Part shown: in pieces, positions 1-6,031 of the stretch
Layout of the letters: every line of letters begins with the position of its first letter
How positions within the stretch are numbered: position 1 is the first letter of the stretch
Program-made: the position numbers and the translations under genes
Notes under the pieces: model-generated
Database searches by the model: none
What the model was told of the DNA's origin: nothing
Seen by the model: only the letters and a program-made list of their open reading frames with translations
DNA from: Clostridia bacterium DTU080
GTDB taxonomy: Bacteria; Bacillota; Limnochordia; DTU080
Direction: 5' to 3'
NCBI GenBank assembly: GCA_001513395.1
Contig: LFTP01000357.1
Span: forward strand, 1 to 8,324
Length of the DNA: 8,324 nucleotides

Positions 1-964
1 CTTTAAGAGCCATTGTTCCATCCGGCATACACCCATAAGCATATAGCAAATTCTGCGACGTGACGATAACCAACTCTTTTTCTCCGTCTCGATCCAGATC
101 GAACACATCCACAAAACGAATCTCGCCCCAGGGATACTCCTCCCACTGGATTTCAAACTGACCATGGGGGCGACTTTCTTTTTGCGACTCTTCACGCCAG
201 GCAGACGAAAGATGTGAAATGTCCACCAGACCGCCACCGTACTCGAAAGGGCTCGGCGGGACCATGTCAACAGGCTGCGTCATCCAGCGCCACACGGATA
301 TGTAGCCGTGTTCGCGTGCGATTATGACATCATCTCTCCCGTCGTCGCACCAATCGCAAGCCAGAATGTAACTCACGCGGCCTTCGCGGCTTCCGGATCG
401 CCAAACCTGTAACAAACCGTCGTCGCCATTGAGGAAAGCGAAGGCCGTACCTGCCTCACTGAGGGCCACCGCATCCGGCAGACCGTCGCCGTCCAAATCA
501 GGAGTGAGCAGCTTTACGGCAGGAGACCACATGTATCGATCCGTCTGAGCCAAGATCGAATATTCGTCCGACAGGCTGTAGACATAAACGATTCCCGGTC
601 CCGCTGAGCCCACCCACAAGTCTTCTTCCCCGTCGCCGTTGAAATCGGCAAAGGCCACACTCACGGCAGGATACTTGAAGCCTTCCAGCTCGACATCGGC
701 TATCAATCCCTCCGCAGACAGGCGATAAAGCAGGACGCGACCGTCCTGAACAACCGCCACACGCCGCAGACTGTCGTCAAGACCGGAACATCCGACGGCC
801 ACGTCGGTCACTCCGCCGAGTGCCGTCAGCTGAGCCACTTCAATAAAGGCATAAGACGCCTCTGCGCCAAAGGCGCCAGGACCGACGGCGGAGCCGCAGA
901 TGAGTACGGCCCAAATGATCACCGCAAAAACACGGTAATAACAAGACCGTCCTTTTTGCGTCGT
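1..964 (-). CDS. Exported FG-GAP/VCBS-like repeat protein, C-terminus cut by window edge
   Basis: An open frame of 321 codons runs off the left edge without a stop. With the ACG codon at 964 as residue 1, the N-terminus is a textbook signal peptide: Lys4, Arg6 and Arg11, then a hydrophobic stretch at about 12-33, then a small-residue cleavage zone around AFGAEA (31-36). The mature part carries acidic, glycine-rich calcium-loop-like motifs: DFNGDGEED (107-115), DLDGDGLPD (156-164), DWCDDGRDD (204-212) and FDLDRDGEKEL (288-298). They are spaced 48-84 residues apart, as in FG-GAP/VCBS beta-propeller repeats. Such proteins are exported or surface-bound, and their ligands vary. No enzymatic domain is visible in the part present. 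The start is unusual: the in-frame GTG at 922 lacks a ribosome site and would remove the positively charged n-region, whereas ACG at 964 or 961 lies just behind a strong ribosome site. The repeat class is fairly sure; the function is unknown. Confidence 0.75.
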
Positions 965-967
965 GTT

Positions 968-976
968 CTCCTCCCT
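968..976 (-). promoter_or_regulatory. Ribosome binding site deciding a non-ATG start
   Basis: On the minus strand this reads AGGGAGGAG, a strong Shine-Dalgarno match. Its GGAGG core ends 5 nt before the ACG at 964 and 8 nt before the ACG at 961. No ATG, GTG or TTG occurs in the correct frame at a usable distance, so the site points to an ACG start for the FG-GAP-like protein. A base error at the start codon is the alternative. Confidence 0.5.
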
Positions 977-1004
977 TGAGAGTGAAGTAATGAGAGTGAA
1001 GTAA
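977..1004. repeat. Perfect 14-bp tandem duplication
   Basis: The unit TGAGAGTGAAGTAA occurs at 977-990 and again at 991-1004 with no mismatch. It lies directly upstream of the ribosome site of the leftward FG-GAP-like gene, probably in its 5' leader. It could be a recent slippage duplication or a pair of binding sites; nothing else in the sequence separates the two. Confidence 0.85.
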
Positions 1005-1230
1005 GGACGTAAGACTGAGAGCTCGGCACTACCCTCTGCATAACGTTATAAGGTTATTCTCATAGGAAAGGCGCAGTTCCTGCCTCGAGTTGCACCCCCC
1101 TGCCGGATTTCGACGCCCGAGACACCTTGCCGGCAAAAACGCTCAAAAAAACCGGTCTGGCTCATGACATATATGCAGGACTACTTGTGCGTCCGGCCAA
1201 GCTTGGAATGAAGATGACTGCCACGGTCCG
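1005..1230. other. Divergent intergenic region with AT-rich palindrome
   Basis: Together with the duplication on its left, this non-coding stretch separates the leftward FG-GAP-like gene from the rightward amidohydrolase operon, so it should hold promoters for both. The only AT-rich part is about 1040-1061. It contains the perfect 10-bp palindrome ATAACGTTAT (1040-1049), with TATAAG on the plus strand (1047-1052) and TATAAC on the minus strand as possible -10 elements. I could not pair either with a convincing -35 box. A short TTG-started frame at 1127-1315 overlaps the next gene, has no ribosome site and resembles nothing known to me, so I treat it as non-coding. Confidence 0.35.
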
Positions 1231-1236
1231 AGGAGG
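1231..1236 (+). promoter_or_regulatory. Ribosome binding site of first amidohydrolase
   Basis: A perfect AGGAGG precedes ATG 1248 by 11 nt. An in-frame GTG at 1236 overlaps the last base of this site and so cannot be its start. ATG 1241 is in another frame. This fixes the start at 1248. Confidence 0.75.
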
Positions 1237-1247
1237 TGTCATGGGGC

Positions 1248-2141
1248 ATGGTCATCGACATACATGCACATGCCTACCGCAAGCGGCCGCCGTTCATTCC
1301 TTTTTGCACCGCTGACGAGGTACTTCGTCGCTACGATGAAGTGGGCATCGAAAAAGGCGTCCTACTCCCCATAGTCAGTCCCGAGATCTATATTCCCCAA
1401 TGCAACGAAGACATCCTGGAGATGGCAGAGAATCATCCCGATCGGTTTATTCCTTTTTGCAACATCGACCCTCGGGCGATAACCAACTCCCCCGATGCAC
1501 CACTGGATCGTCTGTTGCGCCACTACAAGGATTTGGGCTGCAAAGGACTGGGCGAGGTGATGCCCAATCTCCCGATGATGCATCCTTTGGTACAGAATCT
1601 GTTTAAGCATGCGCAAGACGTAGGGTTTCCCGTGATCTTTGACGGATCAGGTCTGTTGACAGGTGATTTCGGCCTTCAAGACGATCCGGGACTGCCTCAG
1701 CTTGAATACACTCTACAACGCTTCCCGGATTTGATCTTGATAGGTCACGGACCGCTGTTTTGGGCCGAGATCGGTCGCCTGGACACCCCGGCCGAAGGTC
1801 GCTTCATTTTTCGTATCGGCGGCGGACAAGTCGGGCGACATCCCAGCGGACCCATCAAGGAAGAGGGTGTAATGCCTAAGCTCATGCGCAGATATTCGAA
1901 TCTGTATGCAGATCTATCGGACCCCAGCCCCTGGCATGCCTTGACCAGAGATCCCGACTATGGTCCCAAATTTGTCATGGAGTTTCAAGACAAATTGCTC
2001 TTCGGCACGGATATCATCACACCGGAATCGGAGTTTCCTATGATTGATCTGCTCAAGGATTGGAAAGACACAGGAAAGATCACCGGGCAAGCTTTTGCCA
2101 AAATAGCCAGAGAGAACGCGATCAAGCTGCTGGATCTGTAG
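1248..2141 (+). CDS. Amidohydrolase-2 family metal-dependent hydrolase (first of tandem pair)
   Basis: A protein of 297 residues, normal length for the amidohydrolase-2 (ACMSD-like TIM-barrel) family, cytosolic, with no signal peptide. Visible family motifs are the N-terminal metal-binding DIHAH (His6, His8), the strand-6 IGHGP (His167), the strand-8 LFGTD (Asp255) and the usual C-terminal ENAIKLLDL. The family binds usually one divalent metal and catalyses hydrolysis or decarboxylation of small carboxylates, lactones or amides; the substrate here is unknown. One odd point: the strand-5 position, normally histidine in a PV-hydrophobic-H context, reads PVIFDG with Asp132. Metal binding may therefore differ. 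The gene is followed after 30 bp by a paralogue on the same strand, forming an operon. Shared features include GHGPLFWAEI here against GHAPGFWREL in the neighbour. The family call is confident; the reaction is not assigned. Confidence 0.88.
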   Translation: MVIDIHAHAYRKRPPFIPFCTADEVLRRYDEVGIEKGVLLPIVSPEIYIPQCNEDILEMAENHPDRFIPFCNIDPRAITNSPDAPLDRLLRHYKDLGCKGLGEVMPNLPMMHPLVQNLFKHAQDVGFPVIFDGSGLLTGDFGLQDDPGLPQLEYTLQRFPDLILIGHGPLFWAEIGRLDTPAEGRFIFRIGGGQVGRHPSGPIKEEGVMPKLMRRYSNLYADLSDPSPWHALTRDPDYGPKFVMEFQDKLLFGTDIITPESEFPMIDLLKDWKDTGKITGQAFAKIARENAIKLLDL

Positions 2142-2171
2142 AGACAAAGCCGTTTCAGGAGGGAGCACACC

Positions 2172-3071
2172 GTGAGCGATCTCAAACTGATCGACGCCCA
2201 TCAGCATGTCTTTTGGCACGGTCGAGACGATAGGGGACTTCTAGCGGATATGGACGAACACAACATCGAAAAGGCCTGGCTTTTGGGTTGGGAAGAATCC
2301 ATAGAGGAAGCCGGCGCCAGCTACGCTTCAGTTGTTGACCCGCGCTGGCATTGGCGAGGCAGCTCGACCTGCGTCATGCCTTTGCACACGACCTATGAGG
2401 TCTGCCGAACATATCCGGACCGTTTCATCTTAGGCTACTGCCCTCACCCGCTTGATCCGAAGGCCCTGCCTAAGTTCAAGGCCGCTATCGATATCCTCGG
2501 AGCAAAAGTGTGCGGGGAGTGGAAATTCGCCATCCAACTGGATGATCCGCGCTGCATCGAGATATTCCGCTACGCTGGTTCACGGGGATTGCCCGTCATT
2601 GTGCATATAGACGTACCTTACCTACCTCCAAAAGGGGGGCGTTTTGTCGGTCACTACGCCTGGAAAGGAGGCACCATCGCCAATCTGGAGCGAGCCCTGG
2701 CCCTGTGTCCGGAGACCAATTTCTTAGGACACGCCCCCGGTTTTTGGCGCGAACTAACGGGCGATGCCGATGAGTACCCCGAAAGCTACCTCAAACCTCC
2801 CCTGAAGCCCGGAGGTCGTCTCTTAACCCTATTCGACAAGTACCCCAACATCTACGGAGATCTCTCAGCCGGCAGTGCACTGCGCGCTCTAAAGGCCGGA
2901 CCTGAAATCGCTCGGGAGTTGCTCATCCGGCATTCGGATCGATTCGTGTTCGCCCGCGATTACTACGGCAATGACTTGAGAGAGTTCCTTGACAGCCTGC
3001 AACTCCCCGAAGACGTATGGCGTAGGATCGGCAGAGAGAACGCCGAACGCCTGATAGCCTCTGTCCGCTGA
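2172..3071 (+). CDS. Amidohydrolase-2 family metal-dependent hydrolase (second of tandem pair)
   Basis: A protein of 299 residues starting at GTG 2172, 8 nt behind a perfect AGGAGGG (2157-2163). All expected amidohydrolase-2 metal or catalytic positions are present: IDAHQH (His10, His12), strand-5 PVIVH (His145), strand-6 LGHAP (His187) and strand-8 Asp263 within FARDYYGND. The arginine-aspartate-tyrosine form of the last motif, in place of the more common GTD, resembles a recognisable subfamily as I recall it, together with PGGRL (214-218) and YPNIYGDLSAGSAL (224-237). The C-terminus RENAERL is family-typical. It is likely a cytosolic hydrolase or decarboxylase using one divalent metal; the substrate is unknown. 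It is the downstream member of a two-gene operon and probably translated from the same mRNA. Unlike its upstream paralogue it keeps every ligand, so it is the safer bet for an active enzyme. Confidence 0.88.
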   Translation: MSDLKLIDAHQHVFWHGRDDRGLLADMDEHNIEKAWLLGWEESIEEAGASYASVVDPRWHWRGSSTCVMPLHTTYEVCRTYPDRFILGYCPHPLDPKALPKFKAAIDILGAKVCGEWKFAIQLDDPRCIEIFRYAGSRGLPVIVHIDVPYLPPKGGRFVGHYAWKGGTIANLERALALCPETNFLGHAPGFWRELTGDADEYPESYLKPPLKPGGRLLTLFDKYPNIYGDLSAGSALRALKAGPEIARELLIRHSDRFVFARDYYGNDLREFLDSLQLPEDVWRRIGRENAERLIASVR

Positions 3072-3123
3072 CGACGAAGCTGGGACGAGCACATCGGCAG
3101 AGCAACAACATGGATATTGCGAC

Positions 3124-3185
3124 GCCGCCGAATCATCGTGCGACAGTCACGTCACTGTTCACTGTCGTAGCGGATGATCGGCGGC
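3124..3185. repeat. Large two-part hairpin between convergent genes
   Basis: The outer arms GCCGCCGAATCATC (3124-3137) and GATGATCGGCGGC (3173-3185) pair over 13 bp with one bulged A. An inner perfect 7-bp stem follows, CGACAGT (3141-3147) with ACTGTCG (3161-3167), around a 13-nt loop. It lies 52 bp past the stop of the second amidohydrolase and 87 bp past the stop of the converging CorC gene. There is no proper T-tract on either side, so it is not a textbook intrinsic terminator. It may stabilise the 3' ends of transcripts, slow polymerase, or be a single copy of a dispersed palindromic repeat. The rest of 3072-3272 shows nothing recognisable. Confidence 0.6.
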
Positions 3186-3272
3186 CACTCTTTGTCCAAA
3201 CGCTTTTGTCGCTGCGCGAAGAGACAGGGGTGTTGACGTGCAACCGTGCCTGCCGAACCGTCCAGTACTCAG

Positions 3273-4574
3273 CTATGTGGCCTCAGGCTTACTTCGGGGT
3301 CTTCGGCTGATTCGGATCTGTTCGACTCGGTGATGACGCACTCGCTCCACGGTCAGCACGGCATCCTCATGCTGGACTTGCTCACCCACCAAAGGTATGT
3401 GTCCCAGGCGATCCATGAGAAAACCCGCAAGCGTCACATAGTCTTCGCTCTCGGGTATCGTTAACCCAAGGGCCTTATTCACGGCACGTACCGGAGCATT
3501 ACCGGGTATCAAATACTCGGTGGAACCTGCAGCCATCCCCAGATCTCCCAAAGAATGGGGATCGGCCAACAGTTTCTCCAACAAATCATTGACCGAGACG
3601 ACTCCGACCAAAGACCCGTATTCGTCAGCAACAACCACCAGATGCTCGTTTGCGTCGCGCATCTCTGTCAACAGATCGCCCAAGGGCTTTAACTCAGGTA
3701 CCACACGCACCGGCTGCATGATCTCCCGGACAGTGCCTTTTCCGTCCGTCTCCAAACATCGGCCAACAATATCGCTCAAAGACACCTGTCCGACGATGTC
3801 ATCCGAAGAAGAGTCAAAGACCGGCGCCCAGCTCAAGCCTGCTTCATGCATTGCCCTGGCTGCCTCTTTCAAATCGAGGTCCTTGGACAGGACAAGGGTA
3901 TCACTGCGATGGACCATTACCTCACGGGCACAGGCATCCCCGAACTCAAACACATTACGTACCCACAGCTTCTCCTCAGGCGGAATTTCCTCATGAACGG
4001 CAACCATCTGTAGGATCTCGGCTTCAGAAACCGTTTCATCTTCCAACTTACCGCGGATACCCAAAACCCACAGCACGGCCTGGGTGGACACCGTCAGCAA
4101 CCAGACAAAAGGTGAGGCCAATCTAGACAGCATTTCCAAAGGCCGCGCCATCCATAGCGAAATCCGTTCCGAATGCTGCAGAGCTACTCGTTTCGGCACC
4201 AACTCGCCGACCACCAGGGTCACGTAGGAAATGACAAGCGTGACTAAAAATACGGCGATGGCATGACTGGACGCACGAATCCCCGGCACGGGCAGGCGAG
4301 CCAAGATGAATGCTAAGGCCTCGGCCATGCCCACGGCAGCGGTAGCACTGGCCAACATACCGGCCAACGTAATCCCTATCTGGATAGTGGCCAGCAGTTT
4401 TTCCGTCTGATCCGTCATACGCAGCACCGCTTCCGCAGCCTTAGACCCCTGTTGCGCCAAGGTTGCCATGCGACTGCGCCGCACGGACAAAAGTGCTATC
4501 TCCGACGCGGCAAAAACGGCGTTGAGTCCAATCAACACCGTCACCAAGAACAACTCGCCTAACCAACTGTCCAT
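3273..4574 (-). CDS. CorC/HlyC-type CNNM-CBS domain membrane protein
   Basis: A protein of 433 residues, full length for the hemolysin C/CorC (UPF0053) family. The N-terminal CNNM (DUF21) domain spans about residues 1-175, with membrane segments near 6-28, 62-90, 103-125 and 150-172, and contains the family motif VVGELVPKRVAL (121-132). A CBS pair follows at about 217-335, including a clear VVVADEYGSLVGVVSVNDL stretch (313-331). The C-terminal CorC_HlyC (transporter-associated) domain covers about 350-422, with EDYVTLAGFLMDRLGHIPL (377-395). Members sit in the inner membrane and are linked to magnesium or cobalt efflux and sodium exchange; the older hemolysin label is doubtful. The start fits the family N-terminus exactly, although the best ribosome site, AGGGGG (4594-4589), is 14 nt away and suboptimal. 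It is transcribed from its own predicted promoter, in the same direction as the GNAT gene upstream. The family is certain; the transported ion is inferred. Confidence 0.93.
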   Translation of the reverse strand: MDSWLGELFLVTVLIGLNAVFAASEIALLSVRRSRMATLAQQGSKAAEAVLRMTDQTEKLLATIQIGITLAGMLASATAAVGMAEALAFILARLPVPGIRASSHAIAVFLVTLVISYVTLVVGELVPKRVALQHSERISLWMARPLEMLSRLASPFVWLLTVSTQAVLWVLGIRGKLEDETVSEAEILQMVAVHEEIPPEEKLWVRNVFEFGDACAREVMVHRSDTLVLSKDLDLKEAARAMHEAGLSWAPVFDSSSDDIVGQVSLSDIVGRCLETDGKGTVREIMQPVRVVPELKPLGDLLTEMRDANEHLVVVADEYGSLVGVVSVNDLLEKLLADPHSLGDLGMAAGSTEYLIPGNAPVRAVNKALGLTIPESEDYVTLAGFLMDRLGHIPLVGEQVQHEDAVLTVERVRHHRVEQIRISRRPRSKPEAT

Positions 4575-4625
4575 GGAGCGGTTCCATACCCCCTGATATC
4601 CTTTGTGAAGACATAATTGAGACTA

Positions 4626-4654
4626 AGTATATCCCTATGACCGTGCAGTGGCAA
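4626..4654 (-). promoter_or_regulatory. Predicted sigma-70-type promoter of the CorC-type gene
   Basis: On the minus strand, TTGCCA (4654-4649) and TATACT (4631-4626) each match the consensus at five of six positions and are separated by exactly 17 nt. Transcription would begin around 4615-4620, giving a leader of about 40 nt before ATG 4574. It is the best promoter match I found in the window. Confidence 0.6.
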
Positions 4655-4667
4655 CAACACCCACTGC
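4645..4667 (-). terminator. Short hairpin directly after the SCP2-like tail
   Basis: A perfect 7-bp stem (GCAGTGG 4645-4651 with CCACTGC 4661-4667, plus-strand reading) and a 9-nt loop lie immediately downstream of the TAG stop at 4670-4668. There is no T-tract, so termination would be weak at best. The stem overlaps the -35 box of the next promoter. Confidence 0.25.
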
Positions 4668-4939
4668 CTACACATGATCGATGTTCGGGATGTGGATCGG
4701 TATGGGCAGCAAATGCCCAAACAGGCCCAGCTGTCTGGTATCCCCGAAAGGTCCTCCGAACAACAGACCGCTCAGTCGAGGATTACACAGTTCCACATCT
4801 AGGTTGGCATACCTGCCCGGACGCACGGACAACTCAGTCCCATCCCATTCCACGGTAGCCCACTCAGTTGATCCCTCCCAACGACAACCGATACTTATGT
4901 CAAATGGCTGGAGTCCCCCACGGCCCTCAGGCTGAGAAA
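4668..4939 (-). pseudogene. SCP2-like C-terminal domain of the GNAT protein, displaced to the -1 frame
   Basis: This stretch reads in the -1 frame relative to the acetyltransferase upstream and lacks its own start codon and ribosome site near the junction. From QPFDISIG through RWEGSTEWATVEWDG and NPRLSGLLFGGPFG to the end LPIPIHIPNIDHV, it looks like the SCP2-type sterol-carrier-like domain that closes Eis-type GNAT acetyltransferases. The proline-rich ending in a DHV tail is what I remember from that family. A single added base would fuse it to the acetyltransferase and give a 374-residue protein, the expected size. Likely sites are the G5 run (C 4915-4919 on the plus strand) and the T4 run (A 4937-4940 on the plus strand). 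It may be a recent inactivating deletion, a sequencing error, or less likely ribosomal slippage at CCT TTT CTC. Confidence 0.7.
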
Positions 4940-5791
4940 AGGAGCCAACTCCTGGACCAACTGTGGCCAGTTGATGATGCGAAACATGCCTTGAGGACTT
5001 ACCCGCCAGTAATTGCAGACTCGACTCAGACGAAGACACGATTCCGTTTGCGCCGCTGACAACTCCACGTTGGCCGCATTGCCGAAACTCCAGTTCAAAG
5101 CGCCAAAGGTAAGCTCGGCTTCGGAATTCGTGTTTGAGAACACTTCGGTTACCTCAAGATCACCCGAGCGGTCCTTCAAGGATATAAGATAGCCCCCGTC
5201 GCCCATAAAAACGCGCGCTGCCGGACGTGAGAGTATCAAATCAAGGCGTCGGCGCTGAGTACCGAACTCGATCATGCTCGACAATTCCTCTAGCCGTTTG
5301 ATCACTTCGGGAGAGCTCTTGTCAACTTCTTCAACTGAATCGTCAGGCTGCACATGCGCCCTTTGCAGAGAGCGACGGGTGATGACGAGATTATACTTGA
5401 TCCCGCAGGTTTGGTAGCCAAAATGCTGATAGCGCTGGCGATCGCCCCACAGTACGGACAGAGACCAGCCTTTTTCGCGCATATGCTTTATCGCCTCGAG
5501 CATCAAGCGCGACATGAGTCCTTTGCCGCGCTGATCCACGGCCGTGGCCACGCCGCCGATTCCGCCACAAGTGACGATTGACGGACCTACGCGCAACGTC
5601 CGAGGATAGACTCCCACGTGAGCGGCGATGCCTGCGTCCGCGTCTATGACCATGGAGCATTCCGGAGCGATCTCCTGCAATTCAGGGTAGTAGCGAAGGA
5701 AAAAGTCTCTGCCATGTCCGTAAGAACGCTCAAGAAACCTCTGTAGGCGATCGATTTCGTCTTTTGTAATGAAACGAACTGCGGTGTCCAC
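4895..5791 (-). CDS. GNAT family N-acetyltransferase, Eis-like, frameshifted before its SCP2-like domain
   Basis: The open frame from GTG 5791 encodes 298 residues and ends with an unrelated tail, VGDSSHLT. The GTG is chosen because AGGAGG (5804-5799) lies 7 nt upstream and the protein then begins at the family N-terminus, VRFITKDEID. The frame extends to 5893, but the 34 extra residues look non-coding. The first GNAT domain holds the acetyl-CoA loop QRGKGL (87-92) after GGIGGVATAVD and the second-half motif GDRQRYQHFGYQTCG (116-130). A second degenerate GNAT-like half (about 140-285) follows and ends at GMFRIINWPQL. In the Eis-type family a SCP2-like domain comes next; here it is in the -1 frame (4668-4939). 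The family acetylates amines of varied small molecules or proteins; the acceptor is unknown. The acetyl-CoA part is intact, but the protein as written lacks the C-terminal carboxylate that acts as catalytic base in Eis enzymes, so it is probably impaired. Confidence 0.85.
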   Translation of the reverse strand: MDTAVRFITKDEIDRLQRFLERSYGHGRDFFLRYYPELQEIAPECSMVIDADAGIAAHVGVYPRTLRVGPSIVTCGGIGGVATAVDQRGKGLMSRLMLEAIKHMREKGWSLSVLWGDRQRYQHFGYQTCGIKYNLVITRRSLQRAHVQPDDSVEEVDKSSPEVIKRLEELSSMIEFGTQRRRLDLILSRPAARVFMGDGGYLISLKDRSGDLEVTEVFSNTNSEAELTFGALNWSFGNAANVELSAAQTESCLRLSRVCNYWRVSPQGMFRIINWPQLVQELAPFLSLRAVGDSSHLT

Positions 5792-5903
5792 GTCGAATCC
5801 TCCTATCGTCTGAGACACTCGGCCCACCCGACCATGGGAGTAATTCCGCCCCATGATCCGACTTCCCTGTTGCCGTAAAGCAGGACCAGGCAAGGTTTCA
5901 AGA

Positions 5904-5930
5904 AGTATATGAAGAGTGGAAAACCGACAA
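5904..5930 (-). promoter_or_regulatory. Tentative promoter of the GNAT gene
   Basis: On the minus strand, TTGTCG (5930-5925) and TATACT (5909-5904) could be -35 and -10 boxes. The spacing is 15 nt, shorter than ideal, and the -35 is weak. It lies in the divergent gap between the GNAT and DegT genes, about 110 nt upstream of GTG 5791. I found no better candidate for either gene in 5792-6031. Confidence 0.25.
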
Positions 5931-6017
5931 ATCCGGCAGGACGTTTAAGACGCGAAGCCTAATAAGATGTCAGATGGGTGCGGTCGGAGTCTTTTTTTGT
6001 AACGAGGCTACCAGGAT

Positions 6018-6024
6018 GAGGAGG
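6018..6024 (+). promoter_or_regulatory. Ribosome binding site of the DegT-type aminotransferase
   Basis: GAGGAGG ends 7 nt before ATG 6032. Two nearer ATGs at 6025 and 6028 are too close and out of frame, so this site selects 6032. Confidence 0.7.
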
Positions 6025-6031
6025 ATGATGT

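Noticed and set aside
1127..1315. Short TTG-started frame of 62 codons ahead of the first amidohydrolase
   Set aside because: It has no ribosome site, overlaps the well-supported amidohydrolase start in another frame and shows no recognisable features.
1296..1461. Repeated ATTCCTTTTTGCA at 1296-1308 and 1449-1461
   Set aside because: Both copies lie in the same gene and encode FIPFC in family-plausible positions, so this is most likely coincidence rather than a mobile or regulatory repeat.
3110..3310. Short ATG frame of 66 codons between the convergent genes
   Set aside because: It runs through the large hairpin and into the end of the CorC gene on the other strand, has no ribosome site and no familiar motif.
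3520..3996. A 158-codon plus-strand frame
   Set aside because: It is fully antisense to the CBS region of the CorC gene and has low-complexity, serine/threonine-rich composition typical of a shadow frame.
5792..5893. N-terminal extension of the GNAT protein to an ATG at 5893
   Set aside because: The AGGAGG at 5804-5799 lies inside this stretch and points to GTG 5791; the extra 34 residues do not look like the family N-terminus.
5991..5997. Seven-T run upstream of the DegT gene as a terminator
   Set aside because: No inverted repeat precedes it on the plus strand, and no gene ends there.
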